From Hyphomicrobiales bacterium (lineage in GTDB: Bacteria > Pseudomonadota > Alphaproteobacteria > Rhizobiales > Beijerinckiaceae): DNA of 6,199 bases. The stretch is from contig JAQGKN010000054.1 of NCBI GenBank assembly GCA_028290085.1, positions 1 to 6,199 on the forward strand, in the 5' to 3' direction. Shown here piece by piece: positions 1 through 5,561 of the stretch. The position numbers and the translations under genes were made by a program. The stretch's first letter is position 1. Each line of letters starts with the position of its first letter. The notes under the pieces were generated by a model that was given only the letters and a program-made list of their open reading frames with translations, was not told the DNA's origin and made no database searches.

Positions 1-140
1 GCCGCGGCGGCGGGCCCAGGCAAAGATCTGGCTGGCCTTTCGAAATATTTTCCTGCAACTGACGATCGAAAACGTCGAAACGGGATTAGGTCCTCATAGA
101 TTATGGGAACACACGTTCGAATGAGAGGACGTCGAACGCC
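1..140. other. Leader region upstream of the dioxygenase gene
   Basis: No gene can be supported here. The start is very G+C rich (a run of GCGGCGGCGG type), then composition drops to A+T-richer DNA around 40-110, as expected for a promoter region, but I could not find a convincing -35/-10 pair. The word ACGTCGAA occurs at 72-79 and again at 129-136, and the related GATCGAAAACG precedes the first copy; the second copy is part of the hairpin listed separately. Plus-strand frame 2 is open from the left edge to a TGA at 122-124, and frame 1 to a TAG at 97-99, so the tail of an upstream gene could overlap this stretch, but neither peptide is recognisable. Confidence 0.5.
114..138 (+). promoter_or_regulatory. 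Hairpin presenting the ribosome-binding site of the dioxygenase gene
   Basis: CGTTCGA (114-120) and TCGAACG (132-138) are perfect reverse complements and enclose an 11-base loop that contains the purine-rich ribosome-binding site GAGAGGA (123-129). The ATG follows two bases after the stem, at 141. In the mRNA the Shine-Dalgarno sequence would be displayed in a loop while the start codon sits at the foot of the stem, which could modulate initiation. The same dyad could instead be a DNA operator for a repressor. The symmetry is seen directly; any regulatory role is inference. Confidence 0.45.
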
Positions 141-1079
141 ATGCTGTCGCCCGGCCTGCACCACATCACCGCCTTTTCCGGCGACATCCGCCGCACGCAT
201 GATTTTTATACGCGCGTGCTCGGCCTGCGACTCGTCAAGCGCACCGTGAACTTCGACGACCCGACCTCCTGGCATCTCTATTTCGGCGACGAGACGGGCT
301 CGCCCGGAACGGTGCTGACCTTCTTCGCCTCCGAGGGCGAGGCGCAGGGCGTCCCGGGGGTCGGCGAAGCCGTGACTGTCTCCTTTGCGATTCCGCTGCA
401 TAGCGCGCTGTTCTGGACCGAGCGCATGGCTGACGAGGGCGTCTCCTTCGCACTCGATCAATCGGGCGGTGGCACGGTCATCGTGCTGCACGATCCCGAC
501 GGCATCGGGCTTGAACTCGTGGAGGAACGCACCGGCGGAGCCACCGCGCCCCACACCTCCGCCGATATTCCCACGGAATGGGCCATCCGCGGACTTTCCG
601 GCACCACGCTGCTGGTCGATGATCTCGATGCGACGGCCCGCGTGCTCACCGACGTCTTCGGCTGGCGCGAGACGGGGCGCGCCGAACTGCCGGGCTACAT
701 GCGCCGCCGCTATGCCATGCCGGGCAACAAGGTGCCGGGCGCGCGCATCGAATTGCTGAAGGGCGAGGATCTGACACCCGGCACACCGGGAGCCGGCTCG
801 ATCCACCACGTCGCATTCCGCACCACGGATGATGTGGCGCAGGCGGAACTCGTCGCGGCCCTCATCAAGCTCGGCATCGAAACGACACCACAGCTCGACC
901 GCACCTATTTCCGCTCGGTATATTTCCGTGAGCCGTCAGGCGTGCTTTTCGAAATCGCGACGGATGGGCCCGGGTTCTCGGTGGACGAGCCGGTGGAAAC
1001 ACTTGGCGACGACCTGAAGCTGCCCGCACAGCTCGAACCTCGGCGGCAGGAGATTATTTCGGCGCTGCTGGGAATGTAA
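141..1079 (+). CDS. Ring-cleaving dioxygenase, VOC/glyoxalase superfamily (PcpA/LinE/MhqO type)
   Basis: This 312-residue protein is a probable Fe(II) dioxygenase that opens a (substituted) hydroquinone ring in the cytoplasm. It has two glyoxalase-like halves: about residues 5-130, opening LHHITAF, and about 148-280, with IHHVAF. Expected metal ligands are visible: H8, H223 and E271. Their spacing (215 and 48) is almost that of the PcpA ligands H11, H227 and E276 as I recall them, and the second-shell residues reported for PcpA (H10, T13, H226, R259, Y266) have counterparts at H7, T10, H222, R254 and Y261. Length is normal for the MhqO/PcpA group. The ATG at 141 is chosen because GAGAGGA lies 11 bases upstream and the first HH motif follows at once. 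It runs convergently towards the solute-binding-protein gene and is not in that operon. Exact substrate is unknown; some relatives protect against quinone stress rather than serving growth. Confidence 0.87.
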   Translation: MLSPGLHHITAFSGDIRRTHDFYTRVLGLRLVKRTVNFDDPTSWHLYFGDETGSPGTVLTFFASEGEAQGVPGVGEAVTVSFAIPLHSALFWTERMADEGVSFALDQSGGGTVIVLHDPDGIGLELVEERTGGATAPHTSADIPTEWAIRGLSGTTLLVDDLDATARVLTDVFGWRETGRAELPGYMRRRYAMPGNKVPGARIELLKGEDLTPGTPGAGSIHHVAFRTTDDVAQAELVAALIKLGIETTPQLDRTYFRSVYFREPSGVLFEIATDGPGFSVDEPVETLGDDLKLPAQLEPRRQEIISALLGM

Positions 1080-1124
1080 ACGCGTTCAGGGCTGCGTAGA
1101 AAAGCTTCTAGGACGAGGCGCGGT

Positions 1125-1246
1125 CCTTCTCCCAGTGGGAGAAGGTGGCGGTGGAACGGCCGGATGAGGGGTTTCCGACTCTCCGACCGGAGATCATAAC
1201 CCCTCATCAGCCGGCTCCGCCGACAGCTTCTCCCATTGGGAGAAGC
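1125..1246. repeat. Compound inverted-repeat element, rhizobial intergenic (REP-like) type
   Basis: The element has two end palindromes and a central inverted repeat. The left end is CCTTCTCCCA (1125-1134), one central G, then its exact reverse complement (1136-1145). The right end is GCTTCTCCCA (1226-1235), one central T, then its exact reverse complement (1237-1246). Between them GATGAGGGG (1163-1171) faces CCCCTCATC (1200-1208), and the intervening GGCGG...CGGCCG segments also match imperfectly, so the whole 122 bp can fold as one long arm. At the tip CTCCG (1181-1185) pairs with CGGAG (1188-1192). The arm sequences resemble a repeat scattered between genes in Hyphomicrobiales genomes; this is recognition from memory. 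Sitting between convergent genes, it may act as a two-way transcription terminator. Confidence 0.75.
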
Positions 1247-1272
1247 GGGTCCGCGTTGCCTTCTCGTCGGCC

Positions 1273-2304
1273 TCAGCCTTTAAACGCCATGGCCGCTTTC
1301 GCCACCACAGCAGGCGGGGTTTTTACGATTGCATCCGAATAGCCCTGCACCACTGTGCCCGGCTGCGGATCGAGTTCGAGGTTGCGTTGTGCGGCCATCG
1401 CGATCATCGCGGGGTCCTTGACCATCTTGTCGAAGATGTCGCGCAGGAATGCGATGCGCTCTTCCGGCACGCCGGGAGGGGCCAGCAGCGCACGGCCGAT
1501 CATGGCGCCGGCGGAGGCGAATTCAATGACCTGCTTGGACTCCGGATCGTCGACGAGTTCCTGCATCAAGGGCACGTCGGGCAATTCGTGGTTGCGCTTC
1601 AGGCCTGTCTGGATGACGGCGACGAGATCGCCCGCATCGAGCTGGCGCTTGTGCGTCACGCGCCAGGAATTCCACGCGGAAGAAACGAGATCGATTTCGC
1701 CGCGCTCCAGCGCAATCGAATATTCATTGGCGCCGGGATAGCCGCAGATCATCTTGAACTTGTAGCCGTCGAGCACCTTCAGCAGCGCGGGATATTGATA
1801 GCTCTGCGCATTGGTGCCGGTGCAGCCGACGATCGTCTCCTGCTTCTTCATGTCGGCGGGCGTCTTCGAGGGCGAATTCTTGCGGCGCACGAAGGCCGTG
1901 TTCACCGGCGAGAAAGAGCCGATGTAGCGAAGCTTCGTGACGTCCCACTTGCCGACTTCCGGCTCCATTACCTGCGTATTGGCGATGGTCTCCGGCAGAA
2001 CGGCGAGCGCCGTGCCGTCCTTGGCCATCTGGTTGTAGAAATAGCTGGTGGCAACAAGTCCGCCGCCGCCGGGCTTGTTTTCGACGATCACCGCTTTCGC
2101 CTGCGGCAAGTAGACCCGCAGCATATCGGCGGCGAGCCGCGCGTAGAAGTCGTAGGAGCCGCCGGGTGGATGCCCGACAAGCACGCGCACCGTCTTGTCC
2201 TTGAAGAAGTCGGCGGGATCTTCCGCGCGCGCGGGAAGCGAAGCGCAGAGCAGGCCGGTCGAGAGCAGAAGAGCTCCCGTCACCATGCGTCGATGCATGT
2301 TCAT
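1273..2304 (-). CDS. TctC/Bug-family periplasmic solute-binding protein
   Basis: This 343-residue exported protein belongs to the tripartite tricarboxylate transporter receptor (TctC, also called Bug) family, which binds organic anions such as carboxylates or aromatic acids in the periplasm. Residues 1-27 are a Sec signal peptide: basic MNMHRR, a hydrophobic core, and a probable cut after the A-R-A at 25-27. Family signatures are GHPPGGSYD (44-52), AR at 55-56, and VENKPGGGG (74-82). Later, a GYPG...ALERGEID segment replaces the more usual YKG...L-GEVD, pointing to a divergent branch. Two cysteines flank that central segment. The start is supported by GGAGG seven bases before the ATG. It is the last gene of the minus-strand operon. 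No TctA or TctB gene is present, so it either feeds a transporter elsewhere or works as a sensor or scavenger. The ligand cannot be predicted. Confidence 0.88.
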   Translation of the reverse strand: MNMHRRMVTGALLLSTGLLCASLPARAEDPADFFKDKTVRVLVGHPPGGSYDFYARLAADMLRVYLPQAKAVIVENKPGGGGLVATSYFYNQMAKDGTALAVLPETIANTQVMEPEVGKWDVTKLRYIGSFSPVNTAFVRRKNSPSKTPADMKKQETIVGCTGTNAQSYQYPALLKVLDGYKFKMICGYPGANEYSIALERGEIDLVSSAWNSWRVTHKRQLDAGDLVAVIQTGLKRNHELPDVPLMQELVDDPESKQVIEFASAGAMIGRALLAPPGVPEERIAFLRDIFDKMVKDPAMIAMAAQRNLELDPQPGTVVQGYSDAIVKTPPAVVAKAAMAFKG

Positions 2305-2323
2305 GTTGTTTCCTCCATCAGCA

Positions 2324-2345
2324 GCCCCGGGTCTGTCGCCGGGGC
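2324..2345 (-). promoter_or_regulatory. Intercistronic G+C-rich stem-loop before the solute-binding-protein gene
   Basis: GCCCCGG (2324-2330) and CCGGGGC (2339-2345) form a perfect 7-bp, all-G/C stem around an 8-base loop in the 54-base gap between the decarboxylase-like gene and the TctC/Bug gene. In the transcript it lies just upstream of the GGAGG ribosome-binding site. No T-run follows, so it is not a standard intrinsic terminator. Known parallels are mRNA-processing or 3'-end-protecting stem-loops that let a binding protein be made in excess of its operon partners; that role here is inference. Confidence 0.5.
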
Positions 2346-2347
2346 CT

Positions 2348-2363
2348 TGTTCAGGTGTTCAGG
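2348..2363. repeat. Tandem 8-bp duplication at a stop codon
   Basis: TGTTCAGG occurs twice back to back (2348-2355 and 2356-2363). The second copy contains the TGA stop codon of the decarboxylase-like gene (2359-2361 read on the minus strand), and the first copy supplies another TGA just downstream. It looks like a small slippage duplication with no obvious function. Confidence 0.55.
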
Positions 2364-3258
2364 CGTTGGGGCACAGAATGGCGCGTGCATCGGCGAAGAG
2401 TTCTTCCACCGAGAAGCGGGTCGGGATGATCTGCTGCTCGTAAGCCAGCTGAATCACCAGTTCGAGCGAGGGAGCGATGGCATCGAAGCCGAGCGGGCGC
2501 ATGTCGATGGCGCCCGGCGCGACAGGCGCCATCTCCTTCGAACGCTTGAAGAGATCGTAGACCTCGCGCACGAGATCAGGCCGCTCCTGCGCGAGTTTCT
2601 GTGTCACCACGAGCATGTGGTTGACGGGGATGAGCCCCGTGCGCTCATGCCAGGCCTTGCCCGCCTGAGCGGCATCGGGAATGACCGGCTTGATCTTGGG
2701 ATCGTCAGGCAGATCGTTGCCCAGAATGCCCGCGTCGATTTCGCCCGACATCAGCATGGACAGGAGGTTCGTGCCCTTGGGCGCGCGCGTGACGAAAGAC
2801 GGCTCCTTGTATTCCGCGAGATGCGCGTCTTCGAAGATCACCCATTTCACGCTTTCCAGATCCACACCCTGCTCCTGCGAGAGGATATTGCGGACCCAGG
2901 CCCCGGTCGTCTGCGTGTAGGCGCGCACGCCGACTTTCTTGCCCGGCAGCATGCCGGGGGTGAGATGATCGTGGAAATCGGTGTTGTAGACGATGCAGCC
3001 GTGCTGGAAGCGCGCGGCGAGCACGACAGGCAGCAGGACAAGCGGCTTCTTGTAGGCATAGGCCTGCAGGAAGGTGAAGATCGCGAGTTCGCTCACATCG
3101 AACTTCTGCTCACGCGCCATCGGCTTGAAGGCGTTGTGGATGGGCTCGATCTCGTGAAACTCGAAGCTGAAATTCGGCGAGGTGAGTTCGCCGGTCAGCA
3201 AAGCCTTGGTGGTCGGGTAGCGCTTGAGCGCCGTGCTGAGGGTCGGGATCGTGGTCAT
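2359..3258 (-). CDS. 4,5-dihydroxyphthalate decarboxylase-like protein (type-2 periplasmic-binding fold)
   Basis: The 299-residue product resembles proteins labelled either 4,5-dihydroxyphthalate decarboxylase (Pht5-like) or ABC-transporter substrate-binding protein. Typical features are an early FHEIEPIHNAFKPM region, FDVSELAIFTFLQA, a lobe-crossing KKVGVRAYTQTTGAW segment ending at about residue 121, then DAGILGND and a family-like VREVYDLF helix. The N-terminus has no signal peptide, so a cytoplasmic enzyme is more likely than a periplasmic receptor; if so it would decarboxylate an aromatic or related acid. The ATG at 3258 has GAGG nine bases upstream. A GTG at 3276 in the same frame overlaps the preceding TGA stop as GTGA and would add six residues, but its ribosome-binding site is poorer. 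It lies 14 bases after the amidohydrolase gene and is clearly co-transcribed. Family placement is firm; activity and substrate are not. Confidence 0.78.
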   Translation of the reverse strand: MTTIPTLSTALKRYPTTKALLTGELTSPNFSFEFHEIEPIHNAFKPMAREQKFDVSELAIFTFLQAYAYKKPLVLLPVVLAARFQHGCIVYNTDFHDHLTPGMLPGKKVGVRAYTQTTGAWVRNILSQEQGVDLESVKWVIFEDAHLAEYKEPSFVTRAPKGTNLLSMLMSGEIDAGILGNDLPDDPKIKPVIPDAAQAGKAWHERTGLIPVNHMLVVTQKLAQERPDLVREVYDLFKRSKEMAPVAPGAIDMRPLGFDAIAPSLELVIQLAYEQQIIPTRFSVEELFADARAILCPNA

Positions 3259-3272
3259 GGATGCGCCCTCTT

Positions 3273-4118
3273 TCACTTCAGGACTGGATAAAGACGCTCG
3301 GCCGTATGGGCGAGAATGTTCGCCTTGTCGGCGTCGCTCAGAGACGCCAGCACATGCAGCGTTTCATTCACGATGTTGGGCAGCGTGTCATTGTGGGCGG
3401 GGAAGTTGGAGCCCCACAGAATGCGCTCAGAGCCGAAGGTCTCCATGAGCTTCTTCATGAAGGTCTCGGGCGTCGCCTGGCCGGCCTGGCAATGCTCGAC
3501 CGTGCGGCTCGTGAGTTTGAGGTAGATGCTCTTGTGCTTGGCGAGTTCCCACAGGCTCGCGGCGGCGGCATAGGGAGGGCCGTCGTTGATGACGGAGCGC
3601 GCCAGATGGTCGAGCAGGAAATCGGTCTCCCGAAAACGCTCGACGATCTTCAGCAGCAGCGGAATGCCCTGCGCGGTCATCTGCACGGAGATCGGCAGTT
3701 TCAGCTTGCCGGCCTTTTCCCAAACCGGGTAAGCGCGCTCGTCGTCGAGCCACGTCTGCTGGCCGGGCATGGTGCTGCCGGTCGTGAACACGCGCATGCC
3801 GGTCATGCCGAGGCTGATCCAATGATCCATCTGGGTCAGCGCATCCGCGTCGAGCGGATCGAGCGAGAAGACGCCCGTGAAGCGCTCCGGGAAGAGCTTG
3901 ATGGAGTCGGCGAGGTAGGACGAATTGTGCCCGTAGGCAGTCGAGGCCTGTACGACGGCGGCTTTGGCGACGCCCGCCTCATCCATCGACGCGATCAGCA
4001 TCTGCGGCGTGGTGGGACGCTCCGACGACCAGTCGGACTGCGTGCCACCGAGCGGGGCCAGCGGATAGGTGACGCGGTCGGGTGAGACCACATGGCAATG
4101 AACGTCGATGATCTTCAT
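3273..4118 (-). CDS. Amidohydrolase 2 family metal-dependent hydrolase (LigI-like, COG3618 type)
   Basis: This 281-residue cytoplasmic TIM-barrel hydrolase is the first gene of the minus-strand operon. The N-terminal DVHCHV has the HxH pair H7/H9 at the end of strand 1. VVQASTAYG, GMTGMRVF, LLDHLAR with H171, and WGSNFP with N238 follow in the order expected for the group that includes 2-pyrone-4,6-dicarboxylate lactonase (LigI), sugar lactonases and decarboxylases. The usual strand-8 aspartate position reads Asn (GSNFP rather than GSDFP), a variant I recall in part of COG3618. The ATG at 4118 is preferred over an in-frame start at 4190: it places DVHCHV at residue 5 and has GAGAGGA and AGGG upstream, while the extra 24 residues look non-coding. 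A lactone or ring-fission product fits the neighbours, but the reaction is not determined. Confidence 0.85.
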   Translation of the reverse strand: MKIIDVHCHVVSPDRVTYPLAPLGGTQSDWSSERPTTPQMLIASMDEAGVAKAAVVQASTAYGHNSSYLADSIKLFPERFTGVFSLDPLDADALTQMDHWISLGMTGMRVFTTGSTMPGQQTWLDDERAYPVWEKAGKLKLPISVQMTAQGIPLLLKIVERFRETDFLLDHLARSVINDGPPYAAAASLWELAKHKSIYLKLTSRTVEHCQAGQATPETFMKKLMETFGSERILWGSNFPAHNDTLPNIVNETLHVLASLSDADKANILAHTAERLYPVLK

Positions 4119-4159
4119 GGGCACCCTGTCCTCTCGTGATGAACGACGGGCGATGAAAG

Positions 4160-4180
4160 GCGCTGGGCTTTTGCCCGCGC
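4160..4180 (-). promoter_or_regulatory. Stem-loop in the leader of the amidohydrolase operon
   Basis: GCGC (4160-4163) plus GGGC (4165-4168) pairs with GCCC (4173-4176) plus GCGC (4177-4180), giving an eight-base-pair stem with one bulged base and a four-base loop. It lies 41 bases before the ATG at 4118, inside the presumed leader. In the minus-strand transcript it is followed by CTTTC, too short for a firm terminator. It could be an attenuator, a stability element or chance in G+C-rich DNA. Confidence 0.4.
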
Positions 4181-4303
4181 AACGTCTCACTCCCGCCCGA
4201 GCGCGTGTGGCCGCGCCTCGATGTGTCCATCAATGCACCTGCCGTTCCCCGTGCCCCTATTCATTCGGCGCCCATCGGTATAGATTTTTCGTAAGTTCAA
4301 CTC

Positions 4304-4316
4304 GTCGCAAGGCGAC
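4304..4316 (+). promoter_or_regulatory. Small hairpin over the LysR ribosome-binding site
   Basis: GTCGC (4304-4308) and GCGAC (4312-4316) are perfect reverse complements around a three-base AAG loop, five bases before the ATG at 4322. The only Shine-Dalgarno-like word, AAGG (4309-4312), falls in the loop and first stem base. Translation of the regulator may therefore be weak or structure-dependent. The pairing is seen directly; the effect is inferred. Confidence 0.35.
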
Positions 4317-4321
4317 AGGCC

Positions 4322-5530
4322 ATGAATACACCCCTGCCCGTGCCCAGTTTCCGGCGTCTAAGGGCCTTTGAAACCATCGCGCGCACCGGCTCGGTGTCGG
4401 CTGCGGCGCAGGCGCTGCGGCTCAGCCAGCCAGCCGTGACCCACGCCCTTAATCTGCTCGAGGCGGAGCTTGGCGCGCGCCTGTTCGAGCGGCGGCAGGA
4501 CGGCAGTTTTCTGAATGCGGATGGCGCGATCTTCCGGCGCCGTACGGGTCGCTTCTTCGACCAGATCGTTGCTGCGGTGGAATGCACGCATGGCCGCGAG
4601 GATGCGGAAAACATCGCAGCCAAGATCGGCGGGGCGCAAGTGCGCAGCTTGCTCGCCATCTGGCAGACGGGCAGCTTTCGCGCGGCGGCGCAGGCACTGG
4701 AAATCTCCGAACCAAGCCTGCAACGGCCCGCACGCGCCCTGGAGCGCCTGCTTGAGACAACGCTCTATCGCCGCTCTGCGACGGGGCTCGGCGTCAACGA
4801 GACTGGCGGCGAACTGGCGCGCCGCCTCGCGCTCGCCATCGGCGAAATCCGCTCGGGGGCCGAAGAGATCGGCGCCGCGTCAAAGGCGCGCGCGAGCCTG
4901 CGCGTCGGCGTGCTCGCATTGTCGCCGCGCACTCTTCTGGCGCAGGCCACGGGCGTTCTGCTGGCCCGGTATCCGGCGCAGAAGATGGAGGTCGTGGAGA
5001 GCTCCTATCAGCAATTGGCGCGCGATCTTCACGACGGCGCGCTGGACGTGATCTTCGGGGCCTTGCGCGAACCTCCGCCGTACGCAGACCTCATTGGCGA
5101 GGATCTGTTCGAGGATCCCTATTCCATCGTTTGCCGCCGCGATCATCCGCTGACGAAAGTCGCGCTCGTCGAGCCCGCCGATCTAGCGCGTTATGGATGG
5201 GTTTTCCCGACGCAGGGGCTGCCGCGCCGCGATGTCTTGAATGCGATGATCGAAGCGTGGGGTCTCTCACCCGACGTGCAGATCGAAACGAGCTGCCTCA
5301 GCACCATCATCGCGCTGCTGACAGCAAGTGATCGGCTGTCACTGCTGTCGCGCTGGAACATCACGCTCTACGGTCATTCAGAACTGGCGCGCGTGGAGAG
5401 CGTGCGCATTCCCCACGAGCGGCGCAATGTTGGCCTGACGACGCGAAGCGGCTGGCTGCCCACTCCGTTTCAGGACGCGTTTCTGACAAGCATCCGCACG
5501 GCGGCGGGTCCTTTGCAGACATTTGCATAA
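4322..5530 (+). CDS. LysR-type transcriptional regulator with two tandem HTH domains
   Basis: This 402-residue regulator is about 100 residues longer than a normal LysR protein because the winged-HTH domain occurs twice. Copy 1 (about residues 10-71) reads RAFETIARTGSVSAAAQAL...SQPAVTHAL...LEAELGARLFER, a textbook LysR DNA-binding domain. Copy 2 (about 105-165) reads RSLLAIWQTGSFRAAAQAL...SEPSLQRPARALERLLETTLYRR. At an offset of 94 residues, roughly 21 of 56 positions are identical by hand count. A helix-like linker (about 166-190) leads to one effector-binding domain (about 191-395: RVGVLALSPRTLL, DLHDGALDVIFGALRE, DPYSIVCRRDHPL, TASDRLSLLSRW). In copy 2 the recognition helix holds P136, so it may bind DNA differently or serve pairing of subunits. 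It is divergent from the amidohydrolase operon and so probably controls it; the inducer is unknown. There is no frameshift or break, so this is a real architecture. Confidence 0.9.
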   Translation: MNTPLPVPSFRRLRAFETIARTGSVSAAAQALRLSQPAVTHALNLLEAELGARLFERRQDGSFLNADGAIFRRRTGRFFDQIVAAVECTHGREDAENIAAKIGGAQVRSLLAIWQTGSFRAAAQALEISEPSLQRPARALERLLETTLYRRSATGLGVNETGGELARRLALAIGEIRSGAEEIGAASKARASLRVGVLALSPRTLLAQATGVLLARYPAQKMEVVESSYQQLARDLHDGALDVIFGALREPPPYADLIGEDLFEDPYSIVCRRDHPLTKVALVEPADLARYGWVFPTQGLPRRDVLNAMIEAWGLSPDVQIETSCLSTIIALLTASDRLSLLSRWNITLYGHSELARVESVRIPHERRNVGLTTRSGWLPTPFQDAFLTSIRTAAGPLQTFA

Positions 5531-5532
5531 AC

Positions 5533-5548
5533 TGCACAGACCTGTGCA
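5533..5548. terminator. Perfect palindrome just after the LysR gene
   Basis: TGCACAG (5533-5539) and CTGTGCA (5542-5548) are separated by only two bases, starting three bases after the TAA stop of the LysR gene. It may help end transcription, but there is no T-run and the two-base centre is tight for an RNA loop, so a protein-binding DNA palindrome is an alternative. Confidence 0.35.
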
Positions 5549-5561
5549 CGAAACTCGTTGC

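Larger units (their letters stand above)
4119..4321. promoter_or_regulatory. Divergent control region between the catabolic operon and the LysR gene
   Basis: A LysR-type regulator transcribed away from its target operon usually binds in the gap, so the regulator site should lie here. The A+T-rich core is 4277-4300, including GGTATAGATTTTTCG, where either promoter could sit; I could not assign -35/-10 boxes with confidence. AGTT-C-AACT (4294-4302) is a perfect short palindrome in that core and a candidate half of a LysR site. A weak GTG/CAC dyad at 4223-4238 has T-N12-A spacing rather than the usual T-N11-A. The stretch 4119-4210 is G+C rich and would be the operon's untranslated leader. Confidence 0.55.

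Noticed and set aside
1..124. Tail of an upstream gene in plus-strand frame 1 or 2
   Set aside because: Both frames are open from the left edge but short, and neither peptide is recognisable; the sequence left of the window would be needed.
1387..3291. A 634-codon open frame on the plus strand
   Set aside because: It lies antisense across the TctC/Bug gene, the stem-loop gap and the decarboxylase-like gene, has no recognisable domain, and is rich in Arg, Gly, His and Asp as expected for the mirror frame of GC-rich genes. Both minus-strand genes have family motifs and good ribosome-binding sites.
3261..4085. A 274-codon open frame on the plus strand
   Set aside because: It is the antisense shadow of the amidohydrolase gene and shows the same Arg/Gly/His-rich composition without motifs.
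4119..4190. N-terminal extension of the amidohydrolase to an upstream in-frame start
   Set aside because: The 24 extra residues are Arg/Ser/Pro-rich and family-atypical; the ATG at 4118 gives the usual DVHCHV at residue 5 and has better ribosome-binding sequence. The extension also runs through the leader stem-loop.
4223..4238. A LysR T-N11-A operator around the GTG/CAC dyad
   Set aside because: Only three base pairs of symmetry and T-N12-A spacing; too weak to call.
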